Positions 31,652-40,196 of a stretch of DNA of 42,358 nucleotides are shown piece by piece. This DNA comes from UBA3700 sp002372775. GTDB taxonomy: Bacteria > Bacillota > Clostridia > Christensenellales > UBA3700. The notes beneath the pieces were generated by a model that was not told the DNA's origin, ran no database searches, and was given only the letters and a program-made list of their open reading frames with translations. Within the stretch, counting starts at the first letter, position 1. Every line of letters starts with the position of its first letter. The stretch lies in NCBI GenBank assembly GCA_946615965.1, contig CAMOIC010000009.1, positions 1-42,358 of the forward strand, given 5' to 3'. Both the position numbers and the translations under genes were made by a program.

Positions 31652-34600
31652 TTATATAATGGGTTGGTTCTTAATAACTGGAACCATTCTAAATGTGTAT
31701 TCAATAGACTCAATTGTGTCGTGTCTAAACTCTTGTCTTGTATCAGGTCCACAGCTATTACTACCTATTCCTCTAACGAAAGCATCGACCTTAGCAACTA
31801 CCCTATTTTCATCAACTACATCTCTTGAATGAGTTGCGTTTGCAATAGTTGCATCTCTATATGGTTGAGCTGTGAAATTAAGCGTCTTTTCATCGGTAAC
31901 AAATCTAATTCCATTCCCATCATTATTTACAAGTTGAGCCCACCTAACTTCAGATCTATTTCCGCATTCTTGAGGTCTAATATATACCTCTTGAATCTTA
32001 CCAACAGTATCTGTATAGATACCGATTAAGCTATGTTCTTTCATGTCTGAGTAGTTTTCTTTATCTCCACGACCATAGTAAGTAATATTTCTACAATCAG
32101 ATGGAAGTTCAATATTTAAACCAAATTTTGGAAGGTCATAAGGCTTTGCAATATCTAGTATGGAATCAACATCCATTACACCGTTTCCATAGATATTAAA
32201 AGTAGTTGTAACGTTAAATCTATTTCTATCATTTACAAACAACCTTTGCATTAAAACTGCTTGAACTTTATCTATCATTTTGTTGCAAGTAAATGAATCT
32301 AATTTAACTTGAATGTTATGCAATCCTTGCTTTCTCCAAATCTTATCAATGAACATATAGTTATCAATATTTGCTCTGTATAAATTTGGATAGAAAATTT
32401 GGGCATTTTCTTCTTGGCTAATTAATTCATTATCTTTTATGTTATAGCTCAATAATTGACCTGTAACTTTGTCAAAAATGATATTTCCGTTATTTGTAGC
32501 AATCTTATATTTTCCGTTTTCTTCAATACAAGCAACATTAGCTGATTCAACTTTTGCAAGTCTATCTACAGATAAGCATAATGTAAGTTGCTCTCTAGCC
32601 ATTTCAATACCTGTTTTTGCATCAATATAATACAAATTCAAGAAACAATCCTTAGAAGTATTCAACAAAGGATGCTTCAAATGCACATCTAAGCTCCTCT
32701 CAGGCAATATAATCGCTGTAAAGCTACCGCTTGCTAGTATCTCTCCATTTTGTGTGTATTCCCATTTAAAAAGCAAATTAGAGGTATCCGAGAAGAAATT
32801 GGTGTTACGTAAAGAATATTTATTATTCGATACATAACTAGCCTTAATTGGCCTATAAACGCATCTCATCTCATATGCACTTGTAGACAATTCTCTATCT
32901 GGCTTTAATAAACCATCTACACAGAAATTTGAATCATGAGCATATTCGCCATGGTCACCGCCATATGTATAAGAACCATCTTTTTCAAGAACAGCGTGAT
33001 CGCACCATTCCCATATACATCCACCCATTGCTGTTGGTGTAGCATTGATGATTTCCCAATACTTATCTAAAGAACCTGGACCTACACCCATACTATGCGC
33101 ATACTCGCATAGGAAATAAGGCGCCGAATAATATTTGTTCTTCAATTTCCTTGCTGCATACTTCTCTAATTTTTCTGTAGTTGTATACATTTCAGAAATA
33201 ACATCATATTTCCATCTTCTATTTCTTGAAACGCCTTCATAATGAATTGGAGTCTGATGATCTAAATTCTTTAATTGTTCATAACAATAATCTTGGTTTA
33301 ACCATCCTCCAGATTCATTACCTAAAGACCACATAGTAATGCAAGGATTGTTTTTATCTCTTTCATACATTCTGTGTACTCTATCCCAGTATCTTGTTTG
33401 CCAATCTTTATTATTAGAAATAAGATTTGGTTGTGGGAATCTCTTTCCATATGTACCATGTGTTTCAATATCGGCTTCGTCTATAACGTATAGACCATAA
33501 TAATTTGCCATCTTAATAAAGATTGGATCTGGTGGATAATGCGAAGTTCTAACCGCATTAACATTCATAAGTTTCATAAGTTCAACATCTTTTTGAAGTT
33601 CAGCAATAGACATCGTATATCCTGTCTTTGGAGATGTATCATGGTGATTTACGCCCTTTATCTTAATTGGCTTATCGTTGAAATAGAATACAGATTCTTC
33701 AATCTCAATCTTCTTAAATCCAACTTCTTGTCTTACGCAGAATAATGTTTGTTCCCCTTTCTTTAAGGAAATAACAAGCTTATATAAACATGGAAGTTCA
33801 GCGCTCCAAAGATTTGGCTTTTCAATTGTATAACTCCATTTTGAATCGCCTTCATCTTTAGCTATTAACTTCTTTCCATAATAAAGTTCATAACAAATCT
33901 TGACATTCTTTTCTACAACAGCATCAACATCAACTATTAGCATTTTTGCTGTTTCATCAATAGATTCAACCTTAACGTTATAATCCCAAATTCTACTACC
34001 AGAATAATTAGTAATATAGACATCTCTAAAGATACCATTATTTCTAAACATATCTTGGCATTCTAGATATGTTCCATTACACCACTTATATACAAGACAA
34101 ACTATTTCATTTGGACCATCAATAACAAATGGTGTTAAATCAAATTCTGCAGTATTATGGCTTCCTTCACTATATCCAACGAATCTACCATTGCAATATA
34201 GTTGTAATGCTGATGATACACCAAGGAATGTAATAACATGCTTTGCTTTATGCTCTATTGTGAATTTCTTTCTATAAACACCAATCGAATTGTATACATT
34301 AACAACCTTAGATGTTATTCTCTCATCATCAAGATTTGCTGTCATTCCATAAACGCCTGTATCAGATGGAATAAATGGAGGTCTACAGTCAAATTGATAT
34401 CTTTGGTTTATATAGAAAGGTTTTTCATAACCTTGGAATTGCCAACATCCAGGAACTGTTATAGGTTCGAAATCATAGAAATATGTATCTATCTCTCTTG
34501 GCATATCTGAAATTCTATTAAAGAATGCAAAATCCCATTTACCAGAAAGCATAGTAATCATGTCTGACTTACTTCTTTCATTTAAGTAATTCGTTGAATC

Positions 34601-34708
34601 TAATTTTTCACGTGATGAAAAAGGAATAAAATACGAACGTGGAGCAAGCTTATTTTGCTCATAAAACTTAAAATTATTATAGTAATTGTGGTTAAATTTA
34701 TATAACAT
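31652..34708 (-). CDS. GH2 beta-galactosidase (LacZ type)
   Basis: The start at 34708 gives 1018 residues (MLYKFNHNYYNN); the longer in-frame start at 34753 lies inside the -35 box and is rejected. There is no signal peptide, so it acts in the cytosol on galactosides. All five LacZ domains fit: sugar-binding domain, Ig-like, TIM barrel with acid/base Glu465 (WSLGNESGG) and nucleophile Glu535 (CEYAHSMG), second Ig-like, and a C-terminal large beta-sandwich. The usual MGN after the nucleophile reads MGV. It stands alone, without lac-type permease or regulator. An AAGG ribosome site lies five bases before the ATG. Confidence 0.92.
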   Translation of the reverse strand: MLYKFNHNYYNNFKFYEQNKLAPRSYFIPFSSREKLDSTNYLNERSKSDMITMLSGKWDFAFFNRISDMPREIDTYFYDFEPITVPGCWQFQGYEKPFYINQRYQFDCRPPFIPSDTGVYGMTANLDDERITSKVVNVYNSIGVYRKKFTIEHKAKHVITFLGVSSALQLYCNGRFVGYSEGSHNTAEFDLTPFVIDGPNEIVCLVYKWCNGTYLECQDMFRNNGIFRDVYITNYSGSRIWDYNVKVESIDETAKMLIVDVDAVVEKNVKICYELYYGKKLIAKDEGDSKWSYTIEKPNLWSAELPCLYKLVISLKKGEQTLFCVRQEVGFKKIEIEESVFYFNDKPIKIKGVNHHDTSPKTGYTMSIAELQKDVELMKLMNVNAVRTSHYPPDPIFIKMANYYGLYVIDEADIETHGTYGKRFPQPNLISNNKDWQTRYWDRVHRMYERDKNNPCITMWSLGNESGGWLNQDYCYEQLKNLDHQTPIHYEGVSRNRRWKYDVISEMYTTTEKLEKYAARKLKNKYYSAPYFLCEYAHSMGVGPGSLDKYWEIINATPTAMGGCIWEWCDHAVLEKDGSYTYGGDHGEYAHDSNFCVDGLLKPDRELSTSAYEMRCVYRPIKASYVSNNKYSLRNTNFFSDTSNLLFKWEYTQNGEILASGSFTAIILPERSLDVHLKHPLLNTSKDCFLNLYYIDAKTGIEMAREQLTLCLSVDRLAKVESANVACIEENGKYKIATNNGNIIFDKVTGQLLSYNIKDNELISQEENAQIFYPNLYRANIDNYMFIDKIWRKQGLHNIQVKLDSFTCNKMIDKVQAVLMQRLFVNDRNRFNVTTTFNIYGNGVMDVDSILDIAKPYDLPKFGLNIELPSDCRNITYYGRGDKENYSDMKEHSLIGIYTDTVGKIQEVYIRPQECGNRSEVRWAQLVNNDGNGIRFVTDEKTLNFTAQPYRDATIANATHSRDVVDENRVVAKVDAFVRGIGSNSCGPDTRQEFRHDTIESIEYTFRMVPVIKNQPII

Positions 34709-34724
34709 GTCGACCTTATAACGT

Positions 34725-34753
34725 ATTATAACATTATAATTATTATATCGCAA
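34725..34753 (-). promoter_or_regulatory. Promoter of the GH2 gene
   Basis: TTGCGA (34748-34753) and TATAAT (34725-34730) on the minus strand have a 17-base spacer, giving a start about 10 bases before the ATG at 34708. It decides against the ATG at 34753. Confidence 0.7.
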
Positions 34754-34761
34754 TATAAAGG

Positions 34762-34789
34762 AAAAAGAGCGCCATCAAACGCTCTTTTT
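34762..34789 (-). terminator. Terminator of the M28 peptidase gene
   Basis: AAAAAGAGCG (34762-34771) and CGCTCTTTTT (34780-34789) form a perfect 10-bp stem with A and T ends, 29 bases past the peptidase stop. Confidence 0.9.
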
Positions 34790-34817
34790 CACTTTTGGCA
34801 TCTAAATATTATTTCAA

Positions 34818-36113
34818 TTAATCTTTTTTAGGCATACCCTCTTTATCATACATACAAACACTTTCTATCATAATCTCGATACCAGCCTTAATTGCCTCTG
34901 GGCGCAAGTTTTCTGGATTATCAAGTCTTGTATGATAATAAACTGGAGGATCTGGATTCATTGCAGCAAAACCTGTTGCAGGAATCTTCTTTTGTGTGAA
35001 TGGAGCTGCATCGCAGCCACCAATATAAATTGAAGCAAATTGTAAATCAAAACCGCAGTTCTTAGCAGCATTCTTTACTAAGTTCTTTGCTCCCCAGTTA
35101 TGTTGAACTGTTCCAGATAAATCTCTATCATAAACAGCCATATCTTCTAAATCTCTAAATGTATCCAATGCAACTACACATGTTGGGATGTCTTTCATCT
35201 CTTGTTCATGAGCCTTAACATAAGCCTTAGAACCTCTTAATCCAGCTTCTTCTGAACCAGAGCAAATCATTACTACTTCTGTGTTTTCTAACTCAATACC
35301 AGCATCTGCTAAAGCCTTAACTGTCATCATACCAACATAACATCCAGATAAGTTGTCTGAAGCCCCTGGAACTGAATTTGTCCAAGATTGGAAGAAACAG
35401 AATGAGAATTCAAATGGGATAAATACAATGCTTATTACAAAGAATAAGATATAGAACCATTTATGTAATTCAATTGTTGAAGCAGCAGCACCAAATACGC
35501 CAGTTTGACATAAAGCAACAATAGCACAAACTAATGCGAAAATTGTTTGAATTACTAAACCAACAACAGCTGGAACTTCAACGATTAATTTAGCTAGTAA
35601 ACCACCCTTGTCTGAGAACTTTCCAAATAAGTAGTTAATGTTCCATTCAAATTGGCTATCTGAGTGACCAATCATAATAAAACGTTTCTTAACTTCACCC
35701 TTTGGCTTTCTAACAGAAATCAAGTTATGTGATGTTTGTTTTGGGAATAGGAAATCATCGAATTGTTTGTACATTAAAAATTCTAGTATTAGTGGAACAA
35801 ACGCTGCAATACATAAAATAAAAGCAGCAATTGAACTAAAGAACCAGTTTACAAACACAGAACAAATACCACACATTACAGTGAATGGAATGAATCCCAT
35901 AAAACCTTGACGATGTAAAGTAAATGGTTCAATTGTTGTTGATTGACAACACTTATCCATTTGATCTTTCATGTATTCTTGTGCTTTTAATTCTTCAGGT
36001 GAACCTGGTCTACGAGGGCCAATCTTATCACAAATTTCAGTAATACTACTTACTGCAAAATCTGTTTGTTCTTGAAGTTTAAAATCTTCAGCATACTCTT
36101 TAGCAATTTTCAT
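34818..36113 (-). CDS. Membrane-embedded M28-family metallopeptidase
   Basis: This 431-residue protein has the two-zinc aminopeptidase residues in order: His150 (IGHSDS), Asp253 (GASDNLSG), Glu288/289 (GSEEAGLRGS), Asp317 (ALDTF) and His394 (YYHTRLDNPE). Hydrophobic stretches at about 72-112, 172-203 and 219-237 lie inside the peptidase fold, between the first and second zinc ligands. It is probably a membrane peptidase with the active site near the membrane; topology and substrate are unknown. An AAGGAG ribosome site lies eight bases before the ATG. Confidence 0.85.
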   Translation of the reverse strand: MKIAKEYAEDFKLQEQTDFAVSSITEICDKIGPRRPGSPEELKAQEYMKDQMDKCCQSTTIEPFTLHRQGFMGFIPFTVMCGICSVFVNWFFSSIAAFILCIAAFVPLILEFLMYKQFDDFLFPKQTSHNLISVRKPKGEVKKRFIMIGHSDSQFEWNINYLFGKFSDKGGLLAKLIVEVPAVVGLVIQTIFALVCAIVALCQTGVFGAAASTIELHKWFYILFFVISIVFIPFEFSFCFFQSWTNSVPGASDNLSGCYVGMMTVKALADAGIELENTEVVMICSGSEEAGLRGSKAYVKAHEQEMKDIPTCVVALDTFRDLEDMAVYDRDLSGTVQHNWGAKNLVKNAAKNCGFDLQFASIYIGGCDAAPFTQKKIPATGFAAMNPDPPVYYHTRLDNPENLRPEAIKAGIEIMIESVCMYDKEGMPKKD

Positions 36114-36141
36114 AGCAGAAACTCCTTATAAATTCTTCTTT

Positions 36142-36170
36142 ATATTAATATAATTATTTAGAAAAATCAA
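36142..36170 (-). promoter_or_regulatory. Promoter of the M28 peptidase gene
   Basis: TTGATT (36165-36170) and TAATAT (36142-36147) on the minus strand have a 17-base spacer, just beyond the terminator of the small RNA unit. Confidence 0.55.
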
Positions 36171-36179
36171 CATATAGTA

Positions 36180-36211
36180 AAAAAAAATAGAATGATTACG
36201 TAATCATTCTA
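36180..36211 (-). terminator. Perfect palindromic terminator of the candidate small RNA
   Basis: A perfect 24-base palindrome (36188-36211, half TAGAATGATTAC) is followed on the minus strand by eight T. No protein gene ends just upstream of it, since HU already has its own terminator at 36291-36321. Confidence 0.8.
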
Positions 36212-36276
36212 GATCCATTCTAGTTATCAATAATAAACCAAATACTCTTTTACTAACGTCTTTTTTTCAACGACAT
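36180..36276 (-). ncRNA. Candidate small RNA of about 95 nt
   Basis: A promoter (36281-36309) and a strong terminator (36180-36211) on the same strand enclose about 95 bases with no credible ORF (only an unsupported seven-codon MSLKKRR). The RNA would start near 36274, have an AT-rich single-stranded middle, and end in the palindromic hairpin. The 8-base word CTAGAATG occurs twice near its 3' end (plus-strand CATTCTAG at 36205-36212 and 36216-36223), allowing alternative pairing. I do not recognise a known RNA family. Confidence 0.45.
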
Positions 36277-36280
36277 CGGT

Positions 36281-36309
36281 ATTATAGCATAAAAAAAAGC
36301 ACTTAGCAA
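36281..36309 (-). promoter_or_regulatory. Promoter of the candidate small RNA, inside the HU terminator
   Basis: TTGCTA (36304-36309) and TATAAT (36281-36286) on the minus strand have a 17-base spacer. The -35 is inside the HU terminator stem and the spacer holds its T-run. Confidence 0.6.
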
Positions 36310-36321
36310 AGTACTAAGTGC
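36291..36321 (-). terminator. Terminator of the HU gene
   Basis: GCACTTAG (36299-36306) pairs with CTAAGTGC (36314-36321) and is followed on the minus strand by eight T. Confidence 0.88.
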
Positions 36322-36349
36322 CATTTTTTCTCGAATTATATTTTAAGTA

Positions 36350-36619
36350 TTAAAGAGTATCCTTTAATGCCTTACCTGCTTTAAATGCTACTGTTGTAGA
36401 AGCTGGAATAGTAATTGTAGCACCTGTTTGAGGATGCTTACCTGTTCTTGCAGCTCTAACCTTCTTTTCGAAGTTACCAAATCCCATTAAAGCAACTTTA
36501 CCATCTTTCTTTAAACCATCTGTAATGGCAGCGATTGTTGCATCGATAACCTTTTCTGCTTCAACCTTAGTTACGTTTGTCTTTTCTGCTACTGCAGCTA
36601 CTAGTTCTAACTTATTCAT
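36350..36619 (-). CDS. HU-family DNA-binding protein
   Basis: This 89-residue nucleoid protein begins MNKLELVAAVAEKTNVTKVEAEKVIDA and has the GFGNFEKKVRAARTGKHPQTG arm region with the TIPAST-VAFKAGKALKD end, matching bacterial HU. The dimer bends DNA without strong sequence preference. An AAAGGAG ribosome site is present. The gene is monocistronic, with a long (about 95-base) structured leader and its own promoter. Confidence 0.96.
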   Translation of the reverse strand: MNKLELVAAVAEKTNVTKVEAEKVIDATIAAITDGLKKDGKVALMGFGNFEKKVRAARTGKHPQTGATITIPASTTVAFKAGKALKDTL

Positions 36620-36669
36620 AATCTTCTCCTTTTTTGTGCCCTTAACACATAAATTTTTTATTATTTTTA

Positions 36670-36712
36670 TAGGGAAAATTATATTAGAATCTCGAGTAAT
36701 TCTTTTCCCCTA
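36670..36712 (-). promoter_or_regulatory. Nested hairpin in the HU leader
   Basis: TAGGGAAAA (36670-36678) pairs with TTTTCCCCTA (36703-36712, one bulged base), enclosing an inner AGAAT/ATTCT stem (36686-36703). It sits between the promoter and the ribosome site of HU. There is no T-run, so it is RNA structure rather than a terminator; a control role is only inferred. Confidence 0.45.
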
Positions 36713-36719
36713 CATCACC

Positions 36720-36749
36720 ATATTAACATAGCAAAAAAAACTCTGTCAA
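36720..36749 (-). promoter_or_regulatory. HU promoter
   Basis: Consensus TTGACA (36744-36749) and TAATAT (36720-36725) on the minus strand have an 18-base spacer. Confidence 0.65.
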
Positions 36750-36808
36750 TACCCAATTTTAGCGGGTTTTTCAAGATTTTTGCGATTTTTGAAATCGCCA
36801 CATAATGC

Positions 36809-36841
36809 AAAAAAATATGGACACACATTTTGTCCATATTT
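36809..36841 (-). terminator. Terminator of the zinc-ribbon gene
   Basis: AAATATGGACA (36813-36823) and TGTCCATATTT (36831-36841) form a perfect 11-bp stem followed by T7 on the minus strand. A second small stem, GCGATTT/AAATCGC (36782-36798), lies just beyond it. Confidence 0.88.
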
Positions 36842-36863
36842 ACAATCTCAATCATATGTAAGC

Positions 36864-37319
36864 TTAATAAGTAATAAGTGCTGCTATAGCCACTATGTAT
36901 ATAACTATTAAAGCAATGACTATACTTACAAATATTGTACTTATAGTCTTGGCTATTTTAAGAAGCTTTCTATCCTTCTCATTATCGCACGAACTTAAAA
37001 GAATTTTTGATAGTATTAAACCTACTAGAGGAAATATAAAACTAAATACAAGTGCAAGTATTGCACCTACAGATTCCTTTTCTTCAACTTGACTTGAACC
37101 TCTATAACGCTTGTTACTACCTACAGCATCGGCCTCATATATAGGCTCCTCTTCAAAACTGCCTTTTTCCAATCTTGAACCGCAATTTTGACAAAAATTA
37201 GCAGCTCCTTTTATCCTTGCTCCACAATATGGACAGAATAAATCCTTTCTTCTATTGCTAAATTTTTCACCAAATTCTATATCATCTTCAAATGGATTTT
37301 CATCGAAATCGTCTCTCAT
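36864..37319 (-). CDS. Zinc-ribbon membrane protein
   Basis: This 151-residue protein has an acidic start (DDFDENPFEDDIEFGEKF), then a zinc ribbon with Cys29, Cys32, Cys43 and Cys46 (CPYCGARIKGAANFCQNCG), a charged linker, and two hydrophobic helices (about 84-106 and 118-148). Such double-CxxC ribbons plus membrane helices are common in Firmicutes with unknown role. It stands alone between argH and HU, with its own terminator. Confidence 0.75.
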   Translation of the reverse strand: MRDDFDENPFEDDIEFGEKFSNRRKDLFCPYCGARIKGAANFCQNCGSRLEKGSFEEEPIYEADAVGSNKRYRGSSQVEEKESVGAILALVFSFIFPLVGLILSKILLSSCDNEKDRKLLKIAKTISTIFVSIVIALIVIYIVAIAALITY

Positions 37320-37360
37320 TTTCTACCTCTCTACGTATTTATTATAGCAAAAAGCTGATA

Positions 37361-37387
37361 AAAATATAGGATGGCTTGCGCCATCCT
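37361..37387 (-). terminator. Terminator of argGH
   Basis: AGGATGGC (37368-37375) and GCCATCCT (37380-37387) form a perfect 8-bp stem with a four-base loop, followed on the minus strand by ATATTTTTAT. It lies 24 bases past the argH stop. Confidence 0.8.
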
Positions 37388-37411
37388 GATACTTCATATT
37401 ATCACAATAAT

Positions 37412-38788
37412 CTATTTAATTTCGTTTTTAACAATTGCAATATGCTTTTTTACCATTTCTGGAGATGGACCACCAATCACATTTCTTCCCTTTACACATG
37501 TAGATAATGCGATTGCTTCATAGATATCATTATCAAATGTATCGCAAATAGCTTTATACTCTTCAAGAGGAAGAGAATCTAATGTCAAATCCTTTTCAAT
37601 GCACTTTGCAACTAAAGTTCCTGTGATTTTATATGCGTCTCTGAATGCAAGACCTTTCTTAACTAGGTAATCTGCACAATCTGTTGCATTAATAAAGCCT
37701 TTTTGACCAGCCTTTAACATATTATCCTTGTTAACTTTCATTGTATCTAACATAGGAATAACTGTTACTAAGCAAATCTTAACTGTATCAATTGCATCAA
37801 AGATTGCTTGCTTATCTTCTTGCATGTCCTTGTTATAAGCTAAAGGAAGTCCTTTCATCATAACAAGAAGAGTATTTAAATCACCTATTACTCTTGCAGT
37901 CTTTCCACGAACAAGTTCTGTAATATCTGGATTCTTCTTTTGTGGCATGATAGAAGAACCTGTTGCGTAAGCATCATCAAGTTCTATGAACTTGAACTCC
38001 CAGCTACACCATAAAATAATCTCTTCACTAAGTCTAGATAAGTGAACCATACAGATTGCAATATCTGAAGCTGTTTCCATACAGAAATCTCTATCTGAAA
38101 CGCCGTCTAAACTGTTTAGTGTTACTGCCTTAAATCCAAGCAACTTTGCAACTTTCTCTCGATCAATATTATATGTAGTAGAAGCAAGAGCGCCACTACC
38201 TAGAGGCATTGTATCCATAAGTTCATATGTGTTTTGTAAACGCTTTAAATCACGTTTAAACATTTCTACATATGCCATCATATAATGACCAAATGTTACA
38301 GGTTGAGCTCTTTGAAGATGTGTATATCCAGGCATTACTGTATCCAAATTCTTTTCAGCAACGCTAACCAAAGTCTTGATTAGACCTTCTAAAAGGGCTT
38401 TAATTTCAACGATTTGATTTTTAACATACATTTTATCATCCAAAGCAACTTGGTCATTTCTGCTTCTTGCTGTATGTAATCTCTTACCTACAGTTCCAAG
38501 ACGCTTTGTTAGTTCAGCTTCAACAAACATATGAATATCTTCAGCATTCATATCGAATTGAAGTTTTCCGCTATTTAAGTCATCAAGAATATTCTTTAAT
38601 TCATTAACGATAGCAACGCTATCTTCTTTTGGAATAATACCTTGATCACCTAGCATTGTTGCATGAGCAATACTACCTTGAATATCTTCTTTATAAAGGC
38701 GACAATCAAAAGAAATAGAAGAGTTAAAATCATTAACTCTACTATCTAATTCTTTTGTAAAGCGGCCTTGCCACATTTTATCGTTCAT
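37412..38788 (-). CDS. argH: Argininosuccinate lyase
   Basis: This 458-residue enzyme of the fumarase/aspartase superfamily splits argininosuccinate into arginine and fumarate, the last step of arginine synthesis. The start MWQGRFTKELDSRVNDFNSSI, TARSRNDQVALD, PGYTHLQRAQPVTFGHY and the superfamily loop GSSIMPQKKNPD are all present. The length is standard. It follows argG after 11 bases, with a GAGG ribosome site seven bases before the ATG. Confidence 0.97.
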   Translation of the reverse strand: MNDKMWQGRFTKELDSRVNDFNSSISFDCRLYKEDIQGSIAHATMLGDQGIIPKEDSVAIVNELKNILDDLNSGKLQFDMNAEDIHMFVEAELTKRLGTVGKRLHTARSRNDQVALDDKMYVKNQIVEIKALLEGLIKTLVSVAEKNLDTVMPGYTHLQRAQPVTFGHYMMAYVEMFKRDLKRLQNTYELMDTMPLGSGALASTTYNIDREKVAKLLGFKAVTLNSLDGVSDRDFCMETASDIAICMVHLSRLSEEIILWCSWEFKFIELDDAYATGSSIMPQKKNPDITELVRGKTARVIGDLNTLLVMMKGLPLAYNKDMQEDKQAIFDAIDTVKICLVTVIPMLDTMKVNKDNMLKAGQKGFINATDCADYLVKKGLAFRDAYKITGTLVAKCIEKDLTLDSLPLEEYKAICDTFDNDIYEAIALSTCVKGRNVIGGPSPEMVKKHIAIVKNEIK

Positions 38789-38799
38789 TTACGAACCTC

Positions 38800-40026
38800 T
38801 TATTTATTCTTTTTTGCTTCCATTAGGGCCTTAACTTTAATTGGTAAACCAAATAAGTTAATGAATCCTGCTGAATCCTTTTGATCGTATGCACCACCAT
38901 CATCCCCGAATGAAGCAACGTCTTCATTATATAATGAATATGGGCTTGTTGTACCAGCATTGATAATGTTACCCTTGTATAACTTTAACTTAACATCACC
39001 AGTTACTGTTTCTTGTGTAGAATCAACGAATGCAGATAAAGCTTCACGAAGTGGAGTGAACCATTGTCCGTTGTATACTAAGTCAGCAAACTTTAATGCG
39101 ATTTGTTGCTTATAGTGTTGTGTTTCCTTATCTAAGCATAGAGTTTCAAGAACTTCATGTGCATGATATAAGATTGTTCCACCTGGTGTTTCATAAACGC
39201 CACGAGACTTCATACCTACAAGACGGTTTTCAACGATATCAACTAAACCAATACCATTTTCACCACCAAGCTTGTTTAACTTTTCAACGATTGCAGAACC
39301 CTTCATCTTAACGCCATCAACTGCTACTGGAACACCCTTTTCGAAGCTGATAGTTACATATGTTGGCTTATCTGGAGCTTGGAATGGAGATACTCCTAAT
39401 TCAAGGAATCCAGGCTTATCATACATTGGTTCATTTGCTGGATCTTCTAGATCTAAACCTTCATGAGATAAGTGCCATAAGTTCTTATCCTTACTGTAAT
39501 TTGTTTCTCTATTAATCTTTAGAGGAATCTTATGAGCCTCAGCGTAATCGATTTCTTCGTCACGAGACTTAATATCCCAGATTCTCCAAGGAGCAATAAT
39601 CTTCATATTTGGAGCGAATGCCTTAATTGTTAATTCAAATCTTACTTGGTCATTACCCTTACCTGTACAACCATGGCAGATAGCATCAGCGCCTTCCTTT
39701 AAAGCGATTTCAGCAATTCTCTTAGCAATAATAGGTCTTGCGAATGAAGTACCTAACATATACTTTCCTTCATAAACAGCACCAGCTTTCATTGTTGGGA
39801 AAATATAATCATCAACGAATTCATCTGTTAAATGTTCAATATATAACTTGCTAGCGCCAGTCTTAATAGCCTTTTCTTCAAGACCATCTAGTTCTGTTCC
39901 TTGACCAACGTCACCAGAAACTGCGATAACTTCACAGTTATTATAATTTTCTTTTAACCAAGGGATGATGATAGATGTATCAAGACCACCTGAATATGCT
40001 AATACAACTTTTTTAATCTCACTCAT
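38800..40026 (-). CDS. argG: Argininosuccinate synthase
   Basis: This 408-residue enzyme joins citrulline and aspartate using ATP to give argininosuccinate. The N-type ATP loop is AYSGGLDTSI (9-18), with HGCTGKGNDQVRFE and REVIKS-region equivalents (IAPWRIWDIKSRDEEIDYAE) following. An AGGAG ribosome site lies eight bases before the ATG. It is the first gene of an argG-argH operon. No carbamoyl-phosphate or argF gene is nearby. Confidence 0.97.
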   Translation of the reverse strand: MSEIKKVVLAYSGGLDTSIIIPWLKENYNNCEVIAVSGDVGQGTELDGLEEKAIKTGASKLYIEHLTDEFVDDYIFPTMKAGAVYEGKYMLGTSFARPIIAKRIAEIALKEGADAICHGCTGKGNDQVRFELTIKAFAPNMKIIAPWRIWDIKSRDEEIDYAEAHKIPLKINRETNYSKDKNLWHLSHEGLDLEDPANEPMYDKPGFLELGVSPFQAPDKPTYVTISFEKGVPVAVDGVKMKGSAIVEKLNKLGGENGIGLVDIVENRLVGMKSRGVYETPGGTILYHAHEVLETLCLDKETQHYKQQIALKFADLVYNGQWFTPLREALSAFVDSTQETVTGDVKLKLYKGNIINAGTTSPYSLYNEDVASFGDDGGAYDQKDSAGFINLFGLPIKVKALMEAKKNK

Positions 40027-40062
40027 TTTTGTATCTCCTGTATAACTTTAATTTACGACAAT

Positions 40063-40120
40063 ATTTTATTTCTAAATGAATAAAAAGTAAATAAAAATTA
40101 TTTTTAAACAACTTTATTCA
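40063..40120 (-). promoter_or_regulatory. argG promoter with candidate ArgR-type half-sites
   Basis: TTTACT (40086-40091) and TAAAAT (40063-40068) on the minus strand have a 17-base spacer. TGAATAAA (40077-40084), inside the spacer, and the facing TTTATTCA (40113-40120) resemble ARG-box half-sites (TGAAT). A full 18-base ARG box is not clear. A bulged hairpin at 40147-40175 lies further upstream, after the lipase-like gene. Confidence 0.4.
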
Positions 40121-40196
40121 CTTTTTATACACTATTTTACATTTTTATGCGAATATTTATACAATCATTCCGCATATATACGGCATAGTATTATAA

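Noticed and set aside
34709..34753. Longer start of the GH2 gene at 34753
   Set aside because: This ATG lies in the -35 box of the gene's own promoter; the start at 34708 has a ribosome site.
36255..36276. Seven-codon ORF MSLKKRR in the candidate small RNA
   Set aside because: It has no ribosome site, and the predicted RNA start (about 36274) falls inside its ATG. It is too short to support.
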